The notes: generated by a model not told the origin, from the sequence alone. A stretch of 64,000 nt of DNA from Variovorax boronicumulans (GCF_029892485.1 NZ_JARXVG010000020.1:1-64000); one strand, 5' to 3'. Shown: positions 26,964-35,913, counted from the stretch's first letter. Made by a program: numbers and translations.

Positions 26964-27446
26964 ATGAGCGGCAGAGACCTGATCGAGAGCGGAATGCAGC
27001 AAGCCCTGGCCCCCTCGCCATGCGGCGGCGTGGTGACCGGCGAGCTGGTCGCCATCGCCGACGAGGGGCGCACGCCGCTCGTGATGTTTCCGGGCCAGCC
27101 GGGCACCGCGGCCGTGCGCGCGCGCAGCGTGGCCGACCTGCACGGCGCGCACATCGGCGCGGCGGTGGTGCTGATGTTCGAGGAGGCCGATGCGGCGCGC
27201 CCGATCGTGATGGGCGTGATTCGCGGGAGCGAGGGCTGGCCGCTCGCGGAGCAGCCGGCGCAGGTGGAGGTCGACGCCGACGGCGCGCGCATGGTCGTGA
27301 GCGCGCGCGAGCAGATGGTGCTGCGCTGCGGCAAGGCCAGCATCACGCTCACCCGCGCGGGCAAGGTGCTGATCCAGGGCAGCTACGTGCTCTCCCGGTC
27401 CACGGGCGTGAACCGGGTCAAGGGCGGTGCGGTGCAGATCAACTGA
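26964..27446 (+). CDS. DUF6484-type T6SS accessory protein
   Basis: The 160-residue protein has a compact beta domain (GGVVTGELVAIADEGRTPLV, AAVVLMFEEADAARPIVMGV) resembling a small OB-like DUF6484 module. A C-terminal strand set (ITLTRAGKVLIQGSYVLSRS) resembles the VgrG spike tail. It lies between vgrG2 and a second DUF2169 gene. A spike-associated adaptor role is inferred from this position. Confidence 0.7.
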   Translation: MSGRDLIESGMQQALAPSPCGGVVTGELVAIADEGRTPLVMFPGQPGTAAVRARSVADLHGAHIGAAVVLMFEEADAARPIVMGVIRGSEGWPLAEQPAQVEVDADGARMVVSAREQMVLRCGKASITLTRAGKVLIQGSYVLSRSTGVNRVKGGAVQIN

Positions 27447-27471
27447 ACGACCGAACGGACGGAGACCCGAC

Positions 27472-28584
27472 ATGGAAATCGTGAACGCCACCGGCATGAC
27501 CGTCGGCTACACCATGGGCGTGGAACCCTCGGGACGCGAGCTGCTGGTGGTGGTGGTGAAGGGCACGTTCGCGATTCCCGCGGACGGCGGAACGGCGGAG
27601 CTTCTCGCGGCGCAGCGCCCATTGATCACGGCCGACACCTTCACCGGCGCGCCGGGGTATTCGGCGCCCGCGGAAGAGGTGGACTTCGCACCGCGCAAGC
27701 TGCGCTGCGACGTGCTGGTGTCGGGCAGCGCGCACGCGCCGCACGGCGAGCCCGCGCAGCGCGTGGCGGTGGGCGTGCGGCTCGGGCACTGGAAGAAGGT
27801 GTTCTCGGTCGTCGGCGACCGGCACTGGGAGGCGGGGCTCTCGGGTTGCCGGGCCTCGCTGCCGCTGCCCTTCGTCACGAGGGCCATCACCTACGACGTG
27901 GCGTTCGGCGGCGTGGACGAGCGCCACGAAGACCCGTCCCGGCACGCCGCCTACATGGCCAACCCGGTGGGGCGCGGCTGGCACCGCAACCTGCAGGCGC
28001 GCTTCGTGGACGGCGCGCCCTTGCCGAACACCGAGGCGCTCGATCACCCTGTCGACGCGCCCGACGGCGTCTTCGCGCCGATGGCGCTCGGGCCCCTCGG
28101 CAGGGGCTGGTCGGGCCGGCTGCCCCATGCGGGCACCTACGACCAGGACTGGATCGACAACACCTTCCCGTTCCTGCCGGCGGACTTTCGAGACGACTAC
28201 TACCAGGCGGCGCCCGCCGACCAGCAGATCGCCCATCCTCTCGGCGGCGAGGAGATGGCGCTGGCCAACCTGACACCCGAGGGGCACACGCGCTTCCACC
28301 TGCCGTCGCGCGAGGTGCCCGTTACCTTCTTCCATCGCAAGGGCGGGCACGAGGAAACGCGCGCGGTGCTCGACACGATCGCCATTCATGCGGACCGGGG
28401 GTTTATGACGCTGGCGTGGCGCAGCACGGTGCCGCTGCGAAAGAACATGTTCGAGATCTCCAGCATCCTGGCGGGCACGAAGTCGCGCGGCTGGTGGCGC
28501 GCCCGCGCGCTCGGCAAGACCTACCACCCCTCGCTGGGCGAGCTGGTGCGCGGCCGGCGCGAAGCGCCGCAGGAGGCGGCATGA
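27472..28584 (+). CDS. DUF2169 T6SS adaptor protein
   Basis: I start at the ATG MEIVNATGMTVGYTMGVEPS, giving 370 residues. VVKGTFAIPADG, SVVGDRHWEAG, ITYDVAFGGVDERHEDPS and FLPADFRDDYYQAAPADQQI are DUF2169 hallmarks, shared with the first 310 residues of the protein at 19736-22330 but without pentapeptide repeats. The stop overlaps the next start (ATGA). Members of this family are chaperone/adaptor proteins for loading effectors on VgrG or PAAR. Confidence 0.85.
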   Translation: MEIVNATGMTVGYTMGVEPSGRELLVVVVKGTFAIPADGGTAELLAAQRPLITADTFTGAPGYSAPAEEVDFAPRKLRCDVLVSGSAHAPHGEPAQRVAVGVRLGHWKKVFSVVGDRHWEAGLSGCRASLPLPFVTRAITYDVAFGGVDERHEDPSRHAAYMANPVGRGWHRNLQARFVDGAPLPNTEALDHPVDAPDGVFAPMALGPLGRGWSGRLPHAGTYDQDWIDNTFPFLPADFRDDYYQAAPADQQIAHPLGGEEMALANLTPEGHTRFHLPSREVPVTFFHRKGGHEETRAVLDTIAIHADRGFMTLAWRSTVPLRKNMFEISSILAGTKSRGWWRARALGKTYHPSLGELVRGRREAPQEAA

Positions 28585-29618
28585 GCGCGACCCCTCTCGT
28601 CGTCAGCCGCACCGGCCTGGTGACAGGCGTCGGGCTCGACGCGGCGGCGAGCTGCGCGGCGATCCGCGGCGCGATCGACAACTTCCAGCAGACCGCGTTC
28701 AGGGACCGCAACGGCGAGTGGATCATGGGCTGCGAGGTCGCGCTACAGGCGCCGTGGCGCGGCGAAAAAAAGCTGCTGGCGATGGCCGCTCGCGCGATCG
28801 GCGAGTGCCTGGAAGGCTTCGACCGGGCCGCCTGCGAGGCGACGCCGCTGCTTCTTTGCCTGGCCGAAGCCGACCGGCCGGGCCGCGTCGTGCGCAGCGA
28901 CGCGCAGTTCCTGCAAGCCTTGCAGCACGAGATGGGCTTCGACTTTCATCAGCAGTCCTCGGTCATCGCGCAGGGCCATGTCTCGGCCGCGGTGGCGCTG
29001 TACCGCGCGCGCGAGCTTCTGGATGCTTCGGTCGCCTCGCAGGTCCTGGTGGCGGCCAGCGACAGCCTGCTCGACGGCGCGGTACTTGCCGACTGCGAGG
29101 CGCGCGACCGGCTGCTGACGAGCGCGAATTCCGACGGCTTCATTCCCGGCGAAGGCGCGGCCGCGCTGCTCGTGGAGCCGCTGCGCGCGCAGCCGTGGGG
29201 GCAACTGGTGTGCCGCGGCATCGGCTTCGCGGTCGAGAAGGCCCACATCGATTCAGAGGAGCCGCTGCGCGCCGACGGACTCACTTCGGCCATCAAGCAG
29301 TCGCTGCGGGAGGCGGGCTGCGGCGAGAGCATCCTGGACTTCAAGATCATCGATGCCTCGGGGGGGCAGTACGTGTTCAAGGAGGCCACACTGGCGTTCG
29401 GGCGCATCGACCGCACCAAGCGCACCGAGTTCGACGTGTGGCATCCGGCCGACTGCATCGGCGAAGTGGGCGCGCCCGTGGGGCTCGCGATGATCGCCGT
29501 GCTCAAGGCAGCCTGCGAGAAGGCCTATGCGCGCGGCGACAACGTGCTGCTGCACATGGGCAACGACGACGGCAAGCGCGCCTCGATGGTCTTCTCCTGG
29601 CATTTCACGGGAGGGTGA
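28581..29618 (+). CDS. Beta-ketoacyl-synthase-like protein, catalytic residues absent
   Basis: The 345-residue protein follows the thiolase/KAS fold order (VVSRTGLVTGVGLDAAASCA, QVLVAASDSLLDGAVL, FIPGEGAAALLVEPL). Its active sites are degenerate. The nucleophile region reads VIAQGHVSAAVALYRA with no Cys. The first His motif reads DASGGQYVFKEA in place of a His-Gly-Thr type motif. The second reads CIGEVGAPVGLAM in place of Gly-His-x3-Gly. It is unlikely to condense acyl groups. Coupled to DUF2169 upstream and directly ahead of the PAAR-like nuclease gene, it may be an effector chaperone or binding platform. Confidence 0.75.
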   Translation: MSATPLVVSRTGLVTGVGLDAAASCAAIRGAIDNFQQTAFRDRNGEWIMGCEVALQAPWRGEKKLLAMAARAIGECLEGFDRAACEATPLLLCLAEADRPGRVVRSDAQFLQALQHEMGFDFHQQSSVIAQGHVSAAVALYRARELLDASVASQVLVAASDSLLDGAVLADCEARDRLLTSANSDGFIPGEGAAALLVEPLRAQPWGQLVCRGIGFAVEKAHIDSEEPLRADGLTSAIKQSLREAGCGESILDFKIIDASGGQYVFKEATLAFGRIDRTKRTEFDVWHPADCIGEVGAPVGLAMIAVLKAACEKAYARGDNVLLHMGNDDGKRASMVFSWHFTGG

Positions 29619-29620
29619 GC

Positions 29621-30754
29621 ATGGCCAACCAGGTCTTCGCGAACGGGCGGGAGGTGGCATGCAAGGCCGGCGCGGGCAAGACCATCTGCGCCACGCCCGA
29701 CGTGTGCATGACGCCGCCGGAGAACCCCGCGACGCCGCCGGGCGTGCCCGTGCCCTACCCGAACACCGGGCTCGCGTCGGACACCACCGACGGCAGCCGC
29801 AGCGTGCAGATCTCGGGCCAGGAAATCATGTTGAAGAACAAGTCGTACTTCAAGACCTCGTCGGGCGACGAGGCGGGCAGCGCGGCCAAGAAGGGCGTGG
29901 TCTCCAGCAAAAACAAGGGCAAGGTGTATTTCATCGACTGGTCGATGGACGTGAAGTTCGAGGGCGAGAACGCGGTGCGCCACCTGGACAAGACCACAAA
30001 CAACCACGGCAGCCCGACGGCCAACGAATCCATCCCCTGGCCGTTCGTCGATTCGATGGCCGACGGCGACATCGACAAGACCGCGTGCGACGGCGACAAG
30101 GCACGCGAGGAGCGCGCCTGCGCCGAGTACAAGCCGGCCAAGAAGAACGGCAAGGATGTCTGCGCCGAGACCGGCCTGGCCGGCGATTTCGCGTCCATCA
30201 AGGCAGACCTGCCGGGTGCCGCGAAGCGCGCGAGCGAGAACGAGTGCGCCGCCGCGCGCCGCTGCCGCCTCGTGCCTTACCAGGCCTCGCCCAAGGCGGA
30301 GGACGGCATCAAGGGCTGCTGCCCCGCGCAGACCGGCGACCACATCGTGCCGAAGAGTTCGTTCTTCAAGGACAGCTATGGCGGCAAGCCCATGACGGGC
30401 TGGAAGAAATACCGCATGGAGGATGCGCCGTGCATGTGCACCGAAGGCGGCAGCTGCTCCGGAACGCACGGCCTGCGGCACACGCACCACAAGACCACAT
30501 CGGACGTGGCGCACGGCACGCACCGGTCCTTCGACAAGGAAGTGACGCACTGCGCCGCGGGCGCGAAGGCCGTGGCCCCGCACTGCGACCAGAAATGCAT
30601 CGAGGCCCAGTTGAAGGAAGGGCACAAGGGGCTGGGCGATGCGAGCAAGGACGTGAAGCATTCATCGACCGGCAAGACGGACATCGAACACTATTCGTCG
30701 CTGCAGGACACCATCAACAAGACGGCCGGCTCGCTGGGCGCGCCGCTGCCGTGA
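29621..30754 (+). CDS. PAAR-like DUF4150 protein with C-terminal HNH/GHH-type toxin domain
   Basis: The 377-residue protein starts with a DUF4150/PAAR-like domain (CATPDVCMTPPENPATPPGV, PVPYPNTGLASDTTDGS). The C-terminal half is Cys/His-rich and holds GDHIVPKSSF (about 240-249) followed by CMCTEGG and GTHGLRHTHHKTTSD (about 280-294), the layout of HNH or Tox-GHH2 nucleases. This is the classic form of a specialised T6SS effector: spike tip fused to a DNase. Upstream DUF2169 and KAS-like genes are likely loaders. The nuclease class is inferred from motif spacing only. Confidence 0.75.
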   Translation: MANQVFANGREVACKAGAGKTICATPDVCMTPPENPATPPGVPVPYPNTGLASDTTDGSRSVQISGQEIMLKNKSYFKTSSGDEAGSAAKKGVVSSKNKGKVYFIDWSMDVKFEGENAVRHLDKTTNNHGSPTANESIPWPFVDSMADGDIDKTACDGDKAREERACAEYKPAKKNGKDVCAETGLAGDFASIKADLPGAAKRASENECAAARRCRLVPYQASPKAEDGIKGCCPAQTGDHIVPKSSFFKDSYGGKPMTGWKKYRMEDAPCMCTEGGSCSGTHGLRHTHHKTTSDVAHGTHRSFDKEVTHCAAGAKAVAPHCDQKCIEAQLKEGHKGLGDASKDVKHSSTGKTDIEHYSSLQDTINKTAGSLGAPLP

Positions 30755-30769
30755 ACACAAGGAGCCGCC

Positions 30770-31654
30770 ATGGCCGAGAAGGTATCGATCCAGCGTGAGT
30801 TCGTGCGGGGCGCGGCGCGCCTGGCGGACCTGGTGTACGTCATCAGCCAGATGAAGACGCTGCTGGAACAGGACATCGCCCACGTGAGCCTGGTGGGGCT
30901 CTACAAGGGCAACTGGGGCGACGCCTTCAACACCACCTGGAACGCGACCGCGGTCGCCGTGGCGAAGCTGCCGTCGCAGAAGCTGGTGCTCATCGGCGAG
31001 GACGGCGACGTCGCCACCTACGTGGGCGGGCGGCGCGAGGACGAGACGATCGCGCCGCAGCCCGTGATGATCCGCAACGCGCGCGAGATCGGCGGCCACG
31101 TGCATGCGTGCGGCAGCAAGCGACAGGTCTTCAAGCGCACCGGCGATCGGCAGTGGATCGACATGAGCGCGCCGCGCGCCGCGCAGACCGAGGTGTTCGG
31201 CTTCGAGGCGATCGACGGCTATGCGGACAACGAGATCTACGCGGTCGGCTGGGCCGGCGAGATTTGGCGCCACGACGGCGCGGCATGGACGCAGTGCGGC
31301 AGCCCCACCAACGTCATCCTCACGGCCGTCTGCTGCGCGGGCAACGGCCTCGTGTATGCCGCGGGACAGGGCGGCGTGCTCGTGAGCGGACGCGGCGATG
31401 CATGGACGCCCGTGGATTGGGAAGACGAAGTCACGGCCGACCTGTGGGACCTGTGCTGGTTCCAGGACAGGCTGCACGTGGCGACCATGTCGGGTCTCTA
31501 CACGCTGGATGCGAACCGCCTCGTGCCGGTGGACTACGGCGCGATGGGGCCGGTCACCGGCTACAGCCTCAGCACGGCGCAGGGCGTGCTCTGGTCGGTC
31601 GGGAAAGCCGACGTGGCGTCGTTCGACGGCACGGCGTGGCGCAGGTACGACTGA
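30770..31654 (+). CDS. Propeller-like protein, candidate immunity protein
   Basis: No named family is recognised. The 294 residues show repeated short strand units (AIDGYADNEIYAVGWAGEIW, VCCAGNGLVYAAGQGGVLV, FQDRLHVATMSGLYTLDANR) like blades of a beta-propeller. There is no signal peptide, so it is probably cytoplasmic. It starts 16 bases after the PAAR-nuclease gene, the position where T6SS immunity genes usually sit. It is the best immunity candidate here, but a structural role is equally possible. Confidence 0.5.
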   Translation: MAEKVSIQREFVRGAARLADLVYVISQMKTLLEQDIAHVSLVGLYKGNWGDAFNTTWNATAVAVAKLPSQKLVLIGEDGDVATYVGGRREDETIAPQPVMIRNAREIGGHVHACGSKRQVFKRTGDRQWIDMSAPRAAQTEVFGFEAIDGYADNEIYAVGWAGEIWRHDGAAWTQCGSPTNVILTAVCCAGNGLVYAAGQGGVLVSGRGDAWTPVDWEDEVTADLWDLCWFQDRLHVATMSGLYTLDANRLVPVDYGAMGPVTGYSLSTAQGVLWSVGKADVASFDGTAWRRYD

Positions 31655-31667
31655 GCGGGCGCTCCGC

Positions 31668-32957
31668 ATGACCGCCGCCACCATCGCACGCAGCGCGGCC
31701 GCGCCGGTGGCGCTCGTCGTGCAGCGCCACGCGGAAGAAGCCGCGCTGCTGTGCAATCAGCGCTTCTTCCTGGCCGCTTCCGGGCACACGAAGCTGCATC
31801 ACCTGCGGCGCCTGGACGACAGGTTGGCCGCGCACCTGGATGGCCTCGCGGTGGCGCGCGATGCGGGCAGCAGGGCCTGCGACGAGGCGCTCGCGCGCGC
31901 CGGGCGCGGCGAGGTGTTCGCGGCCATCGTGCTGGCACTGGAGAACCACGACCTGCCGCGGCTCGATCGCCTGCTGGCCGTCGCCGAGCTGCTGCCCGAA
32001 GTGCGCGACGCGGTCGCACTGGCCGGCGGCTGGGCGTCGGGCGAGTCGCTGCGCGGCATCGCGAAGGACATGCTCGATGCGCCCCACGCGTTTCGCCGCG
32101 CAGTCGCCATCGCCGCCTGCGACTTCCACATGGTCGACCCCGGCGAGGCGCTGAATGCCGCCGTTGCCGATGCCGGCGTGGTGCTGCGCGCACAGGCGCT
32201 GCGCGCCGCGGGCGAATGCGGCAGGCGCGATCTCGCGGCCGCATGCCTGGGCGCGCTGGAAGACGAAGATGCCGGCTGCCGTTTCTGGGCCGCGCGCTCG
32301 GCCGTGCTGCTCGGCGAGCGCCACAAGCCGATCCATGCGCTGCACGACGCGACGCTGCTGCCCGGCACGCCGCACGGCCGCCTCGCGCTGTCGCTGCTGT
32401 TCAAGCTCGCGACGCCGGCACAGGCCGCGCCGTTGCTGGCGGAGATGCTCGACAAGCCCGCCCACGTGCGCGACGCCGTGCGCAGCGCGGGCACGGTGGG
32501 CGACACGCGGCTGGTGCCCTGGCTCATCACGCAGATGGAAGACCCGGCACTCTCGCGCCTTGCGGGCGAAGCGTTCAGTACCGTCACCGGCCTGGACCTG
32601 GCCTGGCTCGACCTGGAGCGCAAGCCGCCCGAGGGCATCGAGTCCGACCCCGGCGATGCGCCGGAAGACGAGGACGTCGCCATGAACGAGGACGACGGAC
32701 TGCCCTGGCCCGACCCCGCGCGGATCGGCGCCTGGTGGGCCGCCCACGGGCACGGCTTTGCGCCGGGCGAGCGCTACTTCATGGGCGCGGTGCCGTCGTG
32801 GGCGCATTGCGTGGGCGTGCTCAGGCACGGCTGCCAGCGCCAGCGCATGGCGGCCGCGGAATACCTCTGCCTGCTGCGCCCCGGCAGCAAGCTCTTTCCG
32901 ACGGGCGCGCCGGCCTGGCGCCAGCAGCGCTGGCTCGCGCAATGGCCGGACGAATGA
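31668..32957 (+). CDS. TIGR02270-like HEAT-repeat protein
   Basis: The 429-residue protein is helical with repeated Ala/Leu/Arg-rich pairs typical of HEAT repeats (AQALRAAGECGRRDLAAACL, AHVRDAVRSAGTVGDTRLVP). Its opening, HAEEAALLCNQRFFLAASG, matches my memory of the TIGR02270 family. The C-terminal third has WPDPARIGAWWAAHGHGFAPG and then RHGCQRQRMAAAEYLCLLRP. Such genes recur near T6SS effector clusters. HEAT repeats bind proteins, so an adaptor or immunity role is possible. Confidence 0.7.
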   Translation: MTAATIARSAAAPVALVVQRHAEEAALLCNQRFFLAASGHTKLHHLRRLDDRLAAHLDGLAVARDAGSRACDEALARAGRGEVFAAIVLALENHDLPRLDRLLAVAELLPEVRDAVALAGGWASGESLRGIAKDMLDAPHAFRRAVAIAACDFHMVDPGEALNAAVADAGVVLRAQALRAAGECGRRDLAAACLGALEDEDAGCRFWAARSAVLLGERHKPIHALHDATLLPGTPHGRLALSLLFKLATPAQAAPLLAEMLDKPAHVRDAVRSAGTVGDTRLVPWLITQMEDPALSRLAGEAFSTVTGLDLAWLDLERKPPEGIESDPGDAPEDEDVAMNEDDGLPWPDPARIGAWWAAHGHGFAPGERYFMGAVPSWAHCVGVLRHGCQRQRMAAAEYLCLLRPGSKLFPTGAPAWRQQRWLAQWPDE

Positions 32958-32966
32958 ACACCACGG

Positions 32967-33134
32967 ATGGCCGCGAAATACATCCTCGCCGCACTGGCCG
33001 CCGCCTTCCTGCTCGCGGCGGGGCTGCGCTGCGCGAGAGGCGGCTCGGTGCGCGATGCCGCCGTGCGCACCTGGCTCCTCATCGCCTTCATCTTCATCGC
33101 CGTCGCCGCCTGGCTGCAATGGCATACCTCTTAA
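32967..33134 (+). CDS. Small two-TM protein
   Basis: A 55-residue reading frame begins with ATG nine bases after the TIGR02270 stop. The protein has two hydrophobic segments (YILAALAAAFLLAAGL and TWLLIAFIFIAVAAWL) separated by a positively charged loop (RCARGGSVRDAAVR), the pattern of a hairpin inner-membrane protein. No family is recognised. Tight spacing suggests co-transcription with the effector module. It is short enough to be missed by routine annotation. Confidence 0.6.
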   Translation: MAAKYILAALAAAFLLAAGLRCARGGSVRDAAVRTWLLIAFIFIAVAAWLQWHTS

Positions 33135-33256
33135 GGCGAGATTGCCAACGTGCCCCACGGAATGAATACTCCTTCTGAGTTTTTTCGCCCATGTACGCCC
33201 GTGCGTGATGGGCGCTGTTCGGGCATAGAAGGGCCTAGAGCCTCGGGGGCCGTTTC

Positions 33257-34972
33257 ATGATCCATATCGCTGTCATCACCCGGCAAGGCGCTCCGGCGGG
33301 GCAGCCCATCGCGGCCGATTTCGGGCCCAACGGGGGCACCATCGGCCGGGCCGACACCAACACGCTGGTGCTCGACGATCCCGACCGCACCGTCTCGCGC
33401 GTGCATGCGCAGGTGCTGTGCCGCGACGGGCAATATTTCGTCATCGACCGCGGCAGCAATCCGATGCAGTGCAACGGCGTGTCGCTGGGTTCGGGCAAGG
33501 AAGCGGCGCTCACCGATGGCGCGCGGCTGGTGGTCGGCAGCTTCGAGCTCAGCGTGCGCATGACGGCCGCGGCGGCGCCGCCGTCGCTGGCGATTCCCAA
33601 CACCATCATGTCGGCGCCGGCCGCCGCGCCGACAGGGGGCACGGGTGACGATCCGTTTGCGGATCTGCTCGCGGGGCTCGGCTCGCCGCCGGCAGCCGCG
33701 CCGGCTTCGCCCGGTGCGGCCAGGACGCCCGCGCCGGCCATCTCCGACTCGCTGCTCTTTCCCGACCCGATGGAAACGGGCTCGCGCAACGCACAGGCCG
33801 CGCAGGTCGATCCTTTCGCCAACCTGCTCGGGCCCACGCCGGGTTCCGCGCCGGCCGCGGGCATCGGTGCGCTCGACGATTTCTCCGACCTGGGCGCGCC
33901 GCCCGCGCACGGCAAGGCGGCCGGCATCGACGAGCTCTTCAGTGGCATGAACAGTGGCGGCGGCATCGGCGGCGATCCGCTTGCGCTGTCGCCGCTGGCC
34001 GATCCGCTGCTGCAGCCGAACACGGCGTCCTCGGCCGATCCGCTCGCCGCATTGCAGAGCGCCGCGCCCGCCACGCCGATGCCGCGCTCCGATCACCTGC
34101 CGATCGACCAGTTCGGCTTCACGCCCCCGAATGCGGTGACGCCACCGCCGCCACCACCGCCGCCTCCACCACCACCCGCGCCCCGGCCGGTGTCCGCGGC
34201 ACCCGCGGAGGCGCTGCCGCAGTTCGACGACATCACAGGCCAGCCCATACGCATCAGCGGCCCCGACGTCGGCATCCGGCCGCTGGAGCCACTGCCTCCC
34301 CTGCCGCCGCCTCCTGCTGCTCAACGCGCCCATGTGCCGGTTGCAGCGGCCGCGCCCCGCGCCGAGCGCACGGCTTCCGACGACGAGTTGCTCGCCGCCT
34401 TCCTGCGCGGCATCGCCAGCACGCACCAGCCGCCCGAGATGCTCACGCCCGGCCTCATGGAGCGCATCGGCTCGATGCTGCGCAGCGCCACCGAGGGCAC
34501 GCTGCAGCTGCTGCTCACGCGCCAGGAGTTCAAGCGCGAGGTGCGTGCCGAGGTCACGATGATCGCGGCGCAGGCCAACAACCCGCTGAAGTTCTCGCCC
34601 ACGGTGGAGGTGGCGCTCGCGCACCTGCTGGGGCCGGGCGTGCGCGGTTTCATGCCGCCGGAGGCCGCAATGCGCGATGCCTTCAACGACCTGCGCGCCC
34701 ACCAGTTCGGCGTGATGGTGGGCATGCGCGCGGCGCTGGCGCATGTCATCACGCGCTTCGAACCCGCGGAGCTCGAGAAGAAGATCAGCGCCAAGTCGGC
34801 GCTCGATGCGCTCTTCAGCGCCAACCGCAAGGCCAAGCTCTGGGACCAGTTCGTGGCGCTCTACGGCGGCATCGCGAGCGAGGCGGAAGACGATTTCCAC
34901 AACCTCTTCGGAAAGGCATTTCTCGAAGCCTACGAAGAGCAGATGGCGCGCCTGAAGTCCGACGGGCAGTGA
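33257..34972 (+). CDS. tagH: T6SS FHA-domain regulator TagH/Fha
   Basis: The 571-residue protein has an N-terminal FHA domain (about 20-100) with GTIGRADTNTLVLDDPDRTV and SRVHAQV, the phosphothreonine-binding loops. A long Pro/Ala-rich linker includes a run of prolines near 294-306. The C-terminal TagH-type helical domain (about 375-571) has AFLRGIASTHQPPEMLTPGL and SALDALFSANRKAKLWDQFV. FHA proteins are phosphorylated by PpkA and dephosphorylated by PppA to switch T6SS assembly. The phosphatase gene follows. Confidence 0.92.
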   Translation: MIHIAVITRQGAPAGQPIAADFGPNGGTIGRADTNTLVLDDPDRTVSRVHAQVLCRDGQYFVIDRGSNPMQCNGVSLGSGKEAALTDGARLVVGSFELSVRMTAAAAPPSLAIPNTIMSAPAAAPTGGTGDDPFADLLAGLGSPPAAAPASPGAARTPAPAISDSLLFPDPMETGSRNAQAAQVDPFANLLGPTPGSAPAAGIGALDDFSDLGAPPAHGKAAGIDELFSGMNSGGGIGGDPLALSPLADPLLQPNTASSADPLAALQSAAPATPMPRSDHLPIDQFGFTPPNAVTPPPPPPPPPPPPAPRPVSAAPAEALPQFDDITGQPIRISGPDVGIRPLEPLPPLPPPPAAQRAHVPVAAAAPRAERTASDDELLAAFLRGIASTHQPPEMLTPGLMERIGSMLRSATEGTLQLLLTRQEFKREVRAEVTMIAAQANNPLKFSPTVEVALAHLLGPGVRGFMPPEAAMRDAFNDLRAHQFGVMVGMRAALAHVITRFEPAELEKKISAKSALDALFSANRKAKLWDQFVALYGGIASEAEDDFHNLFGKAFLEAYEEQMARLKSDGQ

Positions 34973-35021
34973 GCCCGGCCGCGGCAACCACAACAACACC
35001 AGCAATCGCGAGGCACCCCGC

Positions 35022-35858
35022 TTGGAAATCGAAATCGTCACCTTGTCCCGACAGGGCGGCCGCAGCTACAACGAGGACGTCCATGGCCACTGGCATGACG
35101 AGCGCTACGTCGCCTGCCTGGTGGCCGATGGCGCGGGCGGCCATGGCGGCGGCGACGTGGCCGCGGCCACGGCGCGCAGCAGCATGCTGGGCGGCTTCTC
35201 GACGGCACCGGGGCTGGACGAATTCACGCTGCGCACGCTGGTCGAGCAGGCCAACCGCGACGTGGTGGCGCGCCAGGCCGAGGGCGGCAAGCTCGCGGGC
35301 ATGCGCTCCACGGTGGTCTTCGCGGCCATCGACCTGGAGAGCCAGGCGCTCGCCTGGGTGCACAGCGGCGACAGCCGCGCCTATCTCTTTCGCGGCGGCG
35401 CCATCGTGGCGCGCACCACCGACCACAGCCTGGTGCAGCAGATGGTCGCGGGAGGCATGCTCGACGAGGAGGGCGCACGCCTGCATCCGCAGCGCAACAT
35501 GCTGCTGTCGGCACTCGGCTCGATCGAGGAGGCGCCCGACATCGCGGTGTCCGACCGCATGCGCCTCGTGGCGGGCGACGTGCTGCTGCTGTGCAGCGAC
35601 GGCGTGTGGGAGCCGCTGGGCGACGAGTGCCTGGTCGACACGCTGCACGCCGCGCGCACGCCCAGCCAGTGGACCGAGCTGCTGGACACGCAGATCAAGG
35701 CGCACGCCAAGCCGGGCCACGACAACTACACGGCGCTCACGCTGTGGGTGATGCCCGACGAGAACGACGACGATGCGACGCGGCTGATGCCGGCGGTGGA
35801 AGAAGTGACGATGCCGGCGCCGATCGACGAGCCTGCGGCGGCGCCCGACAAGCCCTGA
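35022..35858 (+). CDS. pppA: PP2C-type Ser/Thr phosphatase, PppA-like
   Basis: The 278-residue protein appears to start at TTG (MEIEIVTLSRQGGRSYNEDV); no better start lies nearby. The PP2C metal-binding motifs are complete: NEDVHG, VADGAGGHGGGDVAA, VHSGDSRAYLF, LCSDGVWEPLGD and GHDNYTALTL. It should reverse PpkA phosphorylation of the FHA protein encoded just upstream. The gene ends the plus-strand T6SS run and converges on the minus-strand hcp operon. Confidence 0.9.
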   Translation: MEIEIVTLSRQGGRSYNEDVHGHWHDERYVACLVADGAGGHGGGDVAAATARSSMLGGFSTAPGLDEFTLRTLVEQANRDVVARQAEGGKLAGMRSTVVFAAIDLESQALAWVHSGDSRAYLFRGGAIVARTTDHSLVQQMVAGGMLDEEGARLHPQRNMLLSALGSIEEAPDIAVSDRMRLVAGDVLLLCSDGVWEPLGDECLVDTLHAARTPSQWTELLDTQIKAHAKPGHDNYTALTLWVMPDENDDDATRLMPAVEEVTMPAPIDEPAAAPDKP

Positions 35859-35913
35859 GAACGAACGGCGGCTCGCAGGCCGCCCGCCTGGGCCGGCCCG
35901 CGGCGTCGCGATG

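Noticed and set aside
28581..29618. Working 3-oxoacyl-ACP synthase of a polyketide or fatty-acid system
   Set aside because: The catalytic Cys and both His motifs are absent and no ACP or ketoreductase gene is nearby.
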